Below, one piece after another: positions 8,676-16,457 of a DNA stretch of 55,563 nucleotides. Source of the DNA: Stenotrophomonas maltophilia (GTDB lineage Bacteria > Pseudomonadota > Gammaproteobacteria > Xanthomonadales > Xanthomonadaceae). The translations under genes were made by a program, and so were the position numbers. Within the stretch, counting starts at the first letter, position 1, and the number at the start of each line of letters is the position of its first letter. The DNA lies in assembly GCF_013464915.1 (NCBI RefSeq), contig NZ_RAVT01000022.1, positions 24,480 to 80,042 of the forward strand, written 5' to 3'. The notes under the pieces are model-generated. The model was not told the DNA's origin and ran no database searches. It saw only the letters and a list, made by a program, of their open reading frames with translations.

Positions 8676-9503
8676 TCAGCAGGGACGCCCGTCCACCGGC
8701 AGCCAGATCTCCACGCCGCCGCTGCCGGTGTGCTCATCGAAGCGGGCGTCATAGCGTTCCAGGTCCGGTGCATCGGCCAGGCTGAGGCCGGAGCCGGGCA
8801 GGTAGTGGTCCAGCAGCCAGAACCAGGTCGAGCGGATGGTCGAGATGTGCCCGCCGTGCCAGGCCACCAGATAGCGGCGCGCGGGCACATCGATCCGCTG
8901 CCAATGCGCGGGCACGGTGGGCAGCGCGCTGGCGGGCAGCGCTGCGACGTAGTCGAAGCCACCGTCGTCATCGCTGTTGCAGCACACGCCGAAACTGATC
9001 GGTGCCGGCGTCGGCCATTCGCGGTTGAGCTGCGCCCATTGGCCGGGAATCGCGCCGCCACTGTCGCGGGTATGCCGCATGCCGATGCCCGCCACCTGGA
9101 AAGCGGGCGTGTCGAGCAGTCGCGGCGCTTCAGCGCAGGGCGCCGGTGCTTCATCCACGCGGATCGCCTGTACCAGCGCCAGTCCATCGGTGCCCTGTTC
9201 GCGTACGCGCTCCGGTGTCTGCCCGAACTGTTCGCTGAAGGCGCGGGTGAACGCCGCATGGGTGGTATAGCCGGCTGCCAGCGCGACCTGCAGGATATCC
9301 CCCGCCCCGTTGGCCAATCGCTGCGCGGCAGCGGTCAGGCGCCGTCCCCGCAGATAGCGCACCACCGAGGTGCCAGTGCGGGCCTGGAACAGGCGTGACA
9401 GGTGGAACGGTGAAAGCCCCGCTGCGGCGGCAATATCGGCCAGTGCCAATGGCTGGTCCGCATGGGTTTCGATGTACCACAAGGCCTTGCCTGCCGCGCT
9501 CAT
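8676..9503 (-). CDS. AraC-family regulator with GyrI-like effector domain
   Basis: This 275-residue protein starts with two helix-turn-helix motifs (residues about 5-105). LALADIAAAAGLSPFHLSRLFQA and ILQVALAAGYTTHAAFTRAFSEQFGQTPERVR are classic AraC sequences, but located at the N-terminus as in Rob/SoxS-like proteins. The C-terminal half (about 120-275) matches the GyrI/BmrR effector-binding fold, ending with GGVEIWLPV. Such proteins sense small hydrophobic or cationic compounds. It is the first gene of a two-gene operon with the exported hydrolase, which is therefore the likely target. A frame open upstream of 9503 lacks family similarity. Confidence 0.85.
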   Translation of the reverse strand: MSAAGKALWYIETHADQPLALADIAAAAGLSPFHLSRLFQARTGTSVVRYLRGRRLTAAAQRLANGAGDILQVALAAGYTTHAAFTRAFSEQFGQTPERVREQGTDGLALVQAIRVDEAPAPCAEAPRLLDTPAFQVAGIGMRHTRDSGGAIPGQWAQLNREWPTPAPISFGVCCNSDDDGGFDYVAALPASALPTVPAHWQRIDVPARRYLVAWHGGHISTIRSTWFWLLDHYLPGSGLSLADAPDLERYDARFDEHTGSGGVEIWLPVDGRPC

Positions 9504-9689
9504 CCTGCCGTTCCCCGAATCCGATGCCGGCACAGTAGCGGATCGGCAGGTGCCGCGTTTAGCAGTTCTTGCGCTGCCCGAGCTGTGCGTCTTCCCGCAT
9601 GCCGGCAACAATGTGCGCTTCATGGACGAGATCAGGAGCAGGAAGATGCGAACGACGACGTGGGATGCCCGGCCAGCGGAGCCCGGCCG

Positions 9690-10090
9690 ATGATCGAGAT
9701 GATCGAAATGCTGCTTGCCCTCTGGGTAGTGCCCAGTCTGTTGACCCTGGCGCTGCTGCTGCTGATGGTGTCCGGCGCGCCACGGTGGCGCGGCAATCCC
9801 TGGTGTACCGCGTCGGATTCGCGTTGCTGGGCGGGTTTCTGACACCGACGTTGCTTGGGGCCGGTCACGGTGGGGTGCCGTGCGCGACCATCGGTGGGCT
9901 GGTGATGATACTGACGCAGCTGCAGTGGATCGGCGATCTGCAGGCCGATTTCATGGGGATCGGGATTCGCAACAGGGGCATCTGGATCATGTCCACCCCT
10001 GCCCTGGTGGTATTCACCGCCATGATGTTCGTTCCGCTGCGAACGGCACGGCCGGCCCGTTTCGGCTGTGGCGACGACGGCAACGGCTAG
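9690..10090 (+). pseudogene. Small membrane protein gene broken by a frameshift
   Basis: Reading from the ATG at 9690 gives a hydrophobic start (MIEMIEMLLALWVVPSLL...) for about 36 residues, then runs out of frame and stops near 9842. From about 9785 a different frame resumes a membrane-protein pattern (SLVYRVGFALLGGFLTP, then GGLVMILTQLQWIGDL and TPALVVFTAMMFVPL) and runs to 10090. Joining the two near 9790 restores one protein of about 130 residues with three or four membrane helices. One missing base (or two extra) explains it. A GTG at 9785 could alternatively start the second part as a coupled gene. No known family recognised. Confidence 0.55.
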
Positions 10091-10130
10091 CCCGGCGTGC
10101 GCGGGGATGGGGCGTGGGGCGGCGTTGCCC

Positions 10131-10195
10131 ATCCACGCATGGCGTGGATCTACGGGTGGGCCCTGGCAGCGCTCAACCTTGGTTGGCGCATCAAG
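10131..10195. repeat. Two short hairpin repeats (GTAG-type) before the TonB receptor gene
   Basis: ATCCACGC / GCGTGGAT forms a hairpin whose right side is followed by CTAC (10131-10153), the inverted GTAG head. A second palindrome, AACCTTGGTT, lies just after, near 10179-10188. Both recur elsewhere in the window (22.7, 25.5 and 43.5 kb). They lie in the gap upstream of the receptor gene. Confidence 0.6.
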
Positions 10196-10309
10196 TTGTC
10201 GCACTGACGTCATGGCTCCTTCACAGATCGCGCCGAGACTGCGCGCCTTGTCCAGACCTGTTGTGTCCGCACAGGTACTGGCCCTGTCGTGTCCTCCCGG
10301 AGCCCTGCC

Positions 10310-12712
10310 GTGCATCGTTCGAAGCTTTCGCGTTCCATCCTCCTTGCCCTTTCCATGGCCAGCGCAGGAGGCGCGATCGCAGCGGAGGCCGATGCGGTCG
10401 ATGCCAGCAGTGTCAGCCGCGCCGTGCCCACCCAGCTTGACGCGATGCTGGTCACCGGCACCCGCGCGTCCAACCGCACCCAGTTCGAAACGCTGGCGCC
10501 GGTGGACGTGTTCACCAAGGAGGACATCAGGTCGGTGGAATCCACCGACCTGAAGGACGTGCTGGCGCAGCTGGTGCCGTCGTTCGTGGTGCAGCGCCTG
10601 CCGATGGCGGACGGCCAGGTGTTCGTGCGCCCGGCCACGCTGCGTGGCCTGTCGCCGGACCAGACCCTGGTGCTGGTCAACGGTCGTCGCTTCCATCGCA
10701 GTGCGCTGCTCGGCAACCGCGGCGCGCAGGCGGCCGATCTGGCACAGATTCCGACCAGTGCGATCAAGCGCATTGAAGTGCTGCGCGATGGTGCCTCTGC
10801 GCAGTACGGCTCGGACGCCATCGCCGGTGTCATCAACATCATTCTCGAGGATGGCCCCGGTACCGAGATCACCGCCGGCTATTCGCAGTACGCACAGGGC
10901 GATGGCGCGTCGCGTGATTTCAGCGCACGTACCGGCTGGTCGCTGGGTGACTACGGCAGCCTGGTGCTGTTCGCCGAATCGTCCAACTCCGACGCCACCT
11001 CGCGCACCCGCCAGCGCCCGGATGCGATCGCCTTCCAGGCCGCGCATCCGGATCTGGACGTGTCCAATCCGGTACAGCGCTGGGGTCAGCCGGAACTGGA
11101 AAGCCGCCGAGTCGGCTTCAACGTAAAGGCCAATGCCAGCGACGCGCTGGAGCTGTATGCGTTCGGCCTGTACAGCCACAGCGATGGCGTCAGCGATTTC
11201 AACTGGCGCAACCCGGACACCACCACCGGTGCCTACCGCACCACAGCGATCTTCCCCGGCTGGAACCTGCGTTCGATCTATCCGGTGGGCTTCAGCCCGC
11301 AGTACGGCAACGTCCAGAACGACCTGCAGCTGGTTGGTGGCCTGCGTGGCGAGATCACTCCGAAGCTGCGCTGGGATGTCAGTGCGTCGTATGGCCGCAA
11401 CGCCATCGACTACAGCCTGAAGAACTCGATCAACGCCTCGCTCGGCCCGGCCAGCCCGACCGCGTTCGATCTCGGCCGTCTGACCCAGACCGAGAAGAAC
11501 GCCAACGCCGACTTCAACTACGAGTGGGACGTGGCCGCGCTGGCCAAGCCGATCAACGTCGCCTTCGGTGGTGAGTTCCGCCAGGAGACCTACCAGGTGC
11601 GCGCCGGTGATCCGGCCTCGTACGCGGTAGGCCCGGGCGCGGCCGCGGGCCTGGAGGCCAACTCCAACGGCGCACCGGGCTTCTCGGCCAGCCAGGCCGG
11701 GCAGTGGAGCCAGCGCAGCAAGGCGGCCTACGTGGATATGGAAGTGCCGCTGGGCGAGCGCTGGAGCATCGGTGCAGCCAGCCGTTACGAGGACTTCTCC
11801 AGCTTCGGCAGCACCCTGGACGGCAAGCTGTCGGCACGCTTTGCGATCACCCCGGACGTGGCCCTGCGCGGCACCGTGTCGACCGGCTTCCGCGCACCGA
11901 CCCCGGCGCAGCTCAACACCACCAGCACCACCCAGGGCCTGGATACGCGCACCCTGCAGATCTTCACCAGTGGCCGCCTGTCGCCGAACGACCCGCTGGC
12001 GCAGATGCTCGGTGCCAGGCCACTGAAGCCGGAAGAATCGCGTACCGCGTCGCTGGGCCTGACCTGGCGCACCGACCTGGGCCTGTCCGGCTCGGTGGAT
12101 GTCTACCAGATCAAGCTCACCGACCGCTTCAGCCAGTCGGCCAGCTTTGCCATTCCGGCAGGCACGCCGAATCCGCTGGGCTATACCTCGGTGAACTACT
12201 TCACCAACGATTTCGATACCACCACCACCGGCGTGGACGTGGTCGGCAACTACCTGCGCGATCTCGGCGCCGGCCGCATGACGCTGACCTTGGCCTACAA
12301 CTACAACCGCACTCGCGTGGACAACGGCAGCACCTCGGTGGCCACCAACGAAACCCAGCGCGTGCTGTTTGAAGACCGCCTGCCCGAGCACAAGGGCAGC
12401 CTGACCGGCAGCTGGGACATCGGTGCCTGGTCGCTGATGGCGCGCATGCGCTACTACGGTGCCTGGACCGACTCCAGTGGCAATGCAGTGGGCGATATCT
12501 ACCAGCGTTTCGGTGCGATGAGCTTCCTCGACCTGGCCGTCGGCTATCGCATCAACGAACACCACAGCCTGCGCGTGGGCGCGGACAACGTGTTCGACCG
12601 CTATCCGGACGAAGCGACCTTCCAGGCCAGCCGTGGCCTGGTCTACTCGCGCAACGCGCCGTATGACACCGACGGCGCCAATCTGTACGCACAGTACCGG
12701 CTGAGCTTCTGA
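10310..12712 (+). CDS. TonB-dependent outer-membrane receptor
   Basis: The 800-residue receptor has a signal peptide (ILLALSMASAGGAIAAEA) and a TonB-box-like LDAMLVTGTRA. The plug domain (about 60-180) contains LRGLSPDQTLVLVNGRR and IKRIEVLRDGASAQYGSDAIAGVINIIL. The beta-barrel ends in an aromatic final strand (LYAQYRLSF). I use the GTG at 10310, preceded by CGGAG, since an upstream GTG would lengthen the signal region. The gene overlaps the following Tat-exported PLP enzyme by one base, so the pair is translationally coupled. Import of an amine- or peptide-containing ligand acted on by that enzyme is inferred. No obvious Fur box was seen. Confidence 0.85.
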   Translation: MHRSKLSRSILLALSMASAGGAIAAEADAVDASSVSRAVPTQLDAMLVTGTRASNRTQFETLAPVDVFTKEDIRSVESTDLKDVLAQLVPSFVVQRLPMADGQVFVRPATLRGLSPDQTLVLVNGRRFHRSALLGNRGAQAADLAQIPTSAIKRIEVLRDGASAQYGSDAIAGVINIILEDGPGTEITAGYSQYAQGDGASRDFSARTGWSLGDYGSLVLFAESSNSDATSRTRQRPDAIAFQAAHPDLDVSNPVQRWGQPELESRRVGFNVKANASDALELYAFGLYSHSDGVSDFNWRNPDTTTGAYRTTAIFPGWNLRSIYPVGFSPQYGNVQNDLQLVGGLRGEITPKLRWDVSASYGRNAIDYSLKNSINASLGPASPTAFDLGRLTQTEKNANADFNYEWDVAALAKPINVAFGGEFRQETYQVRAGDPASYAVGPGAAAGLEANSNGAPGFSASQAGQWSQRSKAAYVDMEVPLGERWSIGAASRYEDFSSFGSTLDGKLSARFAITPDVALRGTVSTGFRAPTPAQLNTTSTTQGLDTRTLQIFTSGRLSPNDPLAQMLGARPLKPEESRTASLGLTWRTDLGLSGSVDVYQIKLTDRFSQSASFAIPAGTPNPLGYTSVNYFTNDFDTTTTGVDVVGNYLRDLGAGRMTLTLAYNYNRTRVDNGSTSVATNETQRVLFEDRLPEHKGSLTGSWDIGAWSLMARMRYYGAWTDSSGNAVGDIYQRFGAMSFLDLAVGYRINEHHSLRVGADNVFDRYPDEATFQASRGLVYSRNAPYDTDGANLYAQYRLSF

Positions 12713-14013
12713 TGGACCGCAACCGCCGCTCCCTGCTGCGTGCCGGTGCACTGCTGCCGGCTACGGCCGCGCTGTCTTCACTGCCCGCCGTGGCTGCCGC
12801 GGGTTACGCTGCGCCCATGCAGATTCCCGCAACGACCGTGGCGCCGGACGTGCTGGCCCGCGATGAAGGCTACTGGACCGCCGTGGCCAGCCACTTCGAC
12901 ATCACCGATGAAGTGAACCATCTGGAGAACGGCTACTGGGGCGCGATGGGCCGCGAGACGCTGGCCAGCTACCAGCGCCACACCGCCGAGGTGAACCGTG
13001 GCAACGCGTGGTATGGCCGTCGCGAGTTTCCGGCGCAGTACATCGCGGTGCAGCGGCAGGTGGCCGAGCTGCTGGGCGTGGGTGCCGACGAGATCGCACT
13101 GACCCGTGGCGCCACCGAGGCGATGCTGGTGCTGATCGGTGGCTACAACCGCCTGCAGCCCGGCGACCAGGTGCTCTACGCCGACATCGACTACGACAGC
13201 ATGATCGGCGCGATGCGCTGGCTGCAGCAGCGTCGCGGCGCGCAGGTCGAGCGCATCGCGCTGCCGGCAGTGCCCGACCACGCGCAGATCCTGCAGGCCT
13301 ACGAGGCCGCATTCGCGCGGTTGCCGCACCTGAAACTGGTGCTGCTGACCCAGGTCAGCCATCGCCATGGGCTGGTGCTGCCGGTGGCGGAGATCGCCGA
13401 GCGTGCGCGAGCACGCGGTATCGATGTGATCGTTGATGCGGCCCATGGGTTTGGCCAGATCGACTACGCGGTGCCGCAGCTGAACGCCGACTTCGTCGGC
13501 ATCAACCTGCACAAGTGGATCGGTGCGCCGGTCGGTGTCGGCGCGATGTACGTGCGCAAGGGGCGCGTGACCGACCTGGACCCCTACATGGGCGAGACCG
13601 ACGATGGCCGTGTGAGCAGCCGCGTGCACACCGGTACGGTCAACTTCGCCGCCTACCTGGCACTGCCGGACGCCATTGCCCTGCATCAGCGCATCGGCGT
13701 GGCCAACAAGCAGGCGCGCCTGCGCTACCTGCGTGAGCGCTGGACCGTGCCGGCGCGGCAGATGGCACATATCGAAGTGCTGTCCTCGCCGGACCCGGCG
13801 CTGGCCAGTGCGCTGGCCAGCTTCCGCCTTCGCGGGCGCACCAGCCTGGCTGACAACATCGCGCTGCAGAAGCGCCTGCTGAATGAGCATCGCGTGTTTA
13901 CTACCCACCGTGACGGCTTGGACTCCGGCGCCTGCGTGCGGGTGACGCCGTCGGTATTCACCCGGCCGGAGCAGATGGATGCCCTCGTGCAGGCGCTCGT
14001 GGCATTGGGGTAG
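12712..14013 (+). CDS. Tat-exported class-V aminotransferase-fold PLP enzyme (isopenicillin-N-epimerase/PvdN-like)
   Basis: The 433-residue protein opens with a twin-arginine-type signal (MDRNRRSLLRAGALLP...PAVAAAG), so it should be folded with cofactor and sent to the periplasm. The PLP-binding Lys is in GINLHKWIGAP (about residue 268). VIVDAAHGFGQID gives the Asp contacting the pyridine nitrogen, and DEIALTRGATEAM the phosphate site. The best-known Tat-exported member of this fold is PvdN, which modifies the glutamate of pyoverdine in Pseudomonas; EgtE-type C-S lyases share the fold. It overlaps the TonB receptor gene and faces a MocR regulator. Substrate unknown; S. maltophilia is not known to make pyoverdine. 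Confidence 0.85.
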   Translation: MDRNRRSLLRAGALLPATAALSSLPAVAAAGYAAPMQIPATTVAPDVLARDEGYWTAVASHFDITDEVNHLENGYWGAMGRETLASYQRHTAEVNRGNAWYGRREFPAQYIAVQRQVAELLGVGADEIALTRGATEAMLVLIGGYNRLQPGDQVLYADIDYDSMIGAMRWLQQRRGAQVERIALPAVPDHAQILQAYEAAFARLPHLKLVLLTQVSHRHGLVLPVAEIAERARARGIDVIVDAAHGFGQIDYAVPQLNADFVGINLHKWIGAPVGVGAMYVRKGRVTDLDPYMGETDDGRVSSRVHTGTVNFAAYLALPDAIALHQRIGVANKQARLRYLRERWTVPARQMAHIEVLSSPDPALASALASFRLRGRTSLADNIALQKRLLNEHRVFTTHRDGLDSGACVRVTPSVFTRPEQMDALVQALVALG

Positions 14014-15387
14014 TGCCGGCAACGCATCCGACAACAACAACCGGTCAATCCGCCGCAGCGCACTTTCCAGCTGCCTGCGGTCCGCTGCCAGCCCCAGCGA
14101 CAGCCGCACGCCATTCGGGTGCGACACGCCGGGCGGACAGAATGCCGATGACGGTGCGATCGCCAGTCCCTGCAGCTGCGCGGTACGCACCAGGGTCGCA
14201 TCGGTCCACGGCGCCGGTATCCGGCACCAGGCATGCAGGCCTTCGGCACGCTGCAGCAGCGACGGTGCCAGCAGGTACCGCGCCATCCGCATGCGCTCAC
14301 CTGCTTCACTGCGTACCTGCGCCAGCAACGACTGTGCCGAGCCATCCAGCAGCAGCTGGCTGGCCAGCGCCGACACCAGCGGATGGCCCATCAACCGCGT
14401 TGCCCGCAGCGCGGCTGTCATCGCCTCGGCGTGTGCGGCACCCGGGCAGTGCACGAAGGCGGTGCGCAGGCCGGGGCTGATCACCTTCGACAGCGTCGCC
14501 ACGTAGAACACGTGGCGCGGCGCCAGTGTCGCCAGCGGTGTTGGCGCGTCTTCAGCAAGGTGCCAGTACGGATCGTCTTCGATCGCCAGCAGGCCTTCGC
14601 GTTCCAGCACGCGCGCCAACGCTTCGCGCCGCTGCAGGGACAGGGTCAGGGCGGTCGGGTTCTGGCAGGTGGGATTGAGATAGACCAGCCGTGCACCGCT
14701 GTCACGCGCCTGCCGCACCAGCGCTTCAGGGCACATGCCGTGTTCGTCGCCGTCCACCGGCAGCAGCCGACGCCCAAGCGCCGCTGCGGCCTGCAGCAGG
14801 CCCGGATAGACCAGCGCATCGCACAGGATCGCATCGCCATCGCGGCCCTGGCTGACCAGGATCGCGGCCAGCGCCACCTGCGCGCCTTCGGTCAGCAGCA
14901 GGCAGTTGTCATCCACGGCGCCCAGCATCGGCTGCAGCCAGCGCGCTGCTGCATGGCGATCAGTGGGGTTGCCGCCGCCCAGGTGATAGGTCATCAGGTT
15001 CGGTGCGTTGCTGCGTGCAAGCACGGCGGCGGCACCGCGGCGCAGCGTCTCCGCCAGCGCGTCGGCATCAGGCACCGGCGGCACGTTCATGCTCAGGTCC
15101 ACCACCTGGTCGAAGCCAGCCTTGGGCGGCGCGATGAAACTGCCTTGTGGCCCGCGCGCTTCGATCAGGCCGCGCTTGCGTGCTTCATCGAAGGCGCGGG
15201 TGACCGTGGTCAGGTCGATGCCCAGCTGCTGCGCCAGCGCGCGCTGCGAGGGCAGGCGCTGGCCGGGTGCGAGGCCGCCCCGACGCACCGTGCGTTCCAG
15301 TGAGTTGACGATGCGCAGGTAGATCGGCCCGCTGTGTGCAAGCACGTCCTGCACCCACTCGCGCGCTGCGACATCCGGTCGCGGCAT
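12778..15387 (-). CDS. MocR-type (GntR-HTH plus aminotransferase domain) regulator, frame continuing antisense through its neighbour
   Basis: The recognisable protein spans about 15387 to 13990. The winged helix is LAPGQRLPSQRALAQQLGIDLTTVTRAFDEARKRGLI. A PLP aminotransferase-like domain follows, with NPTCQNPTALTLS and the Lys in FYVATLSKVISPGLRTAF, ending at ...ALRRIDRLLLSDALPAL. No stop occurs there: the frame stays open for about 400 more codons, exactly antisense and codon-aligned to the PLP-enzyme gene, until 12778. The tail is Arg/His/Gln-rich and not protein-like. Start 15387 aligns with the second MocR (17873); an earlier ATG at 15516 would cover the palindrome at 15432-15463. Convergence on the TonB/PLP operon suggests it controls it. 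Confidence 0.65.
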   Translation of the reverse strand: MPRPDVAAREWVQDVLAHSGPIYLRIVNSLERTVRRGGLAPGQRLPSQRALAQQLGIDLTTVTRAFDEARKRGLIEARGPQGSFIAPPKAGFDQVVDLSMNVPPVPDADALAETLRRGAAAVLARSNAPNLMTYHLGGGNPTDRHAAARWLQPMLGAVDDNCLLLTEGAQVALAAILVSQGRDGDAILCDALVYPGLLQAAAALGRRLLPVDGDEHGMCPEALVRQARDSGARLVYLNPTCQNPTALTLSLQRREALARVLEREGLLAIEDDPYWHLAEDAPTPLATLAPRHVFYVATLSKVISPGLRTAFVHCPGAAHAEAMTAALRATRLMGHPLVSALASQLLLDGSAQSLLAQVRSEAGERMRMARYLLAPSLLQRAEGLHAWCRIPAPWTDATLVRTAQLQGLAIAPSSAFCPPGVSHPNGVRLSLGLAADRRQLESALRRIDRLLLSDALPALPQCHERLHEGIHLLRPGEYRRRHPHAGAGVQAVTVGSKHAMLIQQALLQRDVVSQAGAPAKAEAGQRTGQRRVRRGQHFDMCHLPRRHGPALTQVAQARLLVGHADALMQGNGVRQCQVGGEVDRTGVHAAAHTAIVGLAHVGVQVGHAPLAHVHRADTDRRTDPLVQVDADEVGVQLRHRVVDLAKPMGRINDHIDTACSRTLGDLRHRQHQPMAMADLGQQHQFQVRQPRECGLVGLQDLRVVGHCRQRDALDLRAATLLQPAHRADHAVVVDVGVEHLVAGLQAVVATDQHQHRLGGATGQCDLVGTHAQQLGHLPLHRDVLRRKLATAIPRVATVHLGGVALVAGQRLAAHRAPVAVLQMVHFIGDVEVAGHGGPVAFIAGQHVRRHGRCGNLHGRSVTRGSHGGQ

Positions 15388-15431
15388 GTACGGAGCATGT
15401 CGGGGCGTATCGTTGCTTCCAACGGCGGGAG

Positions 15432-15463
15432 CCTGTCCATAACCATCGGTCGGTTCGGACAGG
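15432..15463. promoter_or_regulatory. Nested palindrome upstream of the first MocR gene (candidate autoregulatory operator)
   Basis: CCTGTCC (15432-15438) and GGACAGG (15457-15463) are perfect inverted repeats. Inside them AACC and GGTT add further symmetry. The site lies 45 bp upstream of the chosen MocR start. MocR proteins usually bind paired half-sites near their own promoter. A shorter CCTGT-N9-ACAGG occurs at 10257-10275, ahead of the TonB/PLP operon. Confidence 0.45.
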
Positions 15464-15525
15464 TGACCGCCGTTGTTGTTTGCGGCGGCCGCGCCGGCCA
15501 GCGTCAGTGATGTCATTGCGCGTCC

Positions 15526-16125
15526 TCAGCGCTTGGCCTGCCACGGGCAGTAGCAGCCCACGGCAAGCAGTCCCTTGGGGCGCACGGTTTCGCCGCGCAC
15601 CAGTCTGTCCAGCAGCGGTTCGACGAAGCTGTTGGCCGAATTGCAGACCATGCCGATGCTGTATGGCCCGGCATAGGCGAGGTGGCCCTGGCGGTCCCAG
15701 ATGGCTACGGCGGGGCTGGCCGGAATGTGTTCGATGCCGTCGATGGTCGGAAGGTTGATCACCTTGTTGCGCAGCGGCTCGGGCAGTTCGCCCTGCGTAC
15801 CCGGGCGGCGGATCGCATAGAAGTCGATGCCGGCGCGGCGGTACATGCTGATCAGGTAGCTCAGGTGCGCACCGGTTTCGCGGTTGCACACGCCGCAGGC
15901 CGGGTCCCAGAAATGCACCACGCGGATGCGGCCGGTATCACCGGCCAGATCGGCTGGCAGGCGCAGTTGCGAGTCGTCGAAGACGATCGCCTGCTCGGTG
16001 AAGGTGGATTGCGCGCTGTAGCCGAAGTACTGCCACAGGGCTGCTGCAACGCCGGCCATGAACAGGCAGGCGAGGGCGATCATCGTCGGCAGCAGCCAGC
16101 GGCGACGCGGCGCGGCTGCGCCCAT
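15526..16125 (-). CDS. Membrane-anchored thioredoxin-like protein (DUF6436-type)
   Basis: The 199-residue protein has one N-terminal transmembrane anchor (about residues 10-33) and a periplasmic thioredoxin-like domain. IRVVHFWDPACGVCNRETGAHL contains a CxxC (Cys-Gly-Val-Cys) at the usual first-helix position. The cis-Pro region is probably IPASPAVAIWDRQGHLAYAGPY. A second Cys cluster near the end (GCYCPW) is unusual. It overlaps the small membrane gene before it by one base (TGATG) and is followed by the MocR gene. Likely a thiol-disulphide or metal-handling protein. Its link to the MocR regulator is by position only. Confidence 0.7.
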   Translation of the reverse strand: MGAAAPRRRWLLPTMIALACLFMAGVAAALWQYFGYSAQSTFTEQAIVFDDSQLRLPADLAGDTGRIRVVHFWDPACGVCNRETGAHLSYLISMYRRAGIDFYAIRRPGTQGELPEPLRNKVINLPTIDGIEHIPASPAVAIWDRQGHLAYAGPYSIGMVCNSANSFVEPLLDRLVRGETVRPKGLLAVGCYCPWQAKR

Positions 16126-16385
16126 CAGGAATCTTCCCGGCCGAACTTGTGCACGTACTGCTTGCGCATCTCGCGGCAGGAATCGGCCTGCGCGCGGCGC
16201 TGGATCTCGCTACGCGACGGATCCTCGCTGCGCTGCACGCACTGCTCGATGGCATGGCGCTCGGCGGCCTGCACGTCCACGGTCTGCGGCTGCAGGCAGA
16301 CCCAGGCCAGCGCGGCCAGCATCAGCACGACAAAGCCGCCGCAACCGGCCATCACCAGGTGGAACTTCAGTTTCTCGGCGCGCAT
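16125..16385 (-). CDS. Small single-pass membrane protein
   Basis: The 86-residue product has a basic start (MRAEKLKFH), one transmembrane helix (about 10-32, including GCGGFVVLMLAALAWVCL) and a charged C-terminal domain outside. That domain has two cysteines (EQCVQRSED and DSCREMRKQY) that could pair. A longer frame begins inside the operator at 16403-16436, so I use the ATG at 16385. It is translationally coupled to the thioredoxin-like gene, which could act on its cysteines. The family is not recognised. Confidence 0.65.
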   Translation of the reverse strand: MRAEKLKFHLVMAGCGGFVVLMLAALAWVCLQPQTVDVQAAERHAIEQCVQRSEDPSRSEIQRRAQADSCREMRKQYVHKFGREDS

Positions 16386-16402
16386 CGATGCACGTCCTTC
16401 AT

Positions 16403-16436
16403 CCATACATTGCATACAAAATATCATCTTGTATGG
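16403..16436. promoter_or_regulatory. MocR-type operator, copy 1 (CATACAA-N8-CTTGTATGG)
   Basis: A CCATACA half-site at 16403-16409 is followed by CATACAA (16413-16419), an 8-base spacer, and the inverted CTTGTATGG (16428-16436). The same CATACAA-N8-CTTGTATGG arrangement occurs upstream of the second MocR gene at 17909-17933, with unrelated spacer bases. It lies between that MocR gene's end and the small membrane protein's start, so it probably controls the membrane protein/thioredoxin-like/MocR operon. Confidence 0.6.
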
Positions 16437-16457
16437 ATGAAGCGCCATGCGCCCGAT

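Noticed and set aside
9632-12751. A 1039-residue open frame on the minus strand
   Set aside because: It lies entirely antisense to the TonB receptor gene, has no ribosome site or domains, and is Arg/His/Gln/Val-rich as expected for antisense of GC-rich coding DNA.
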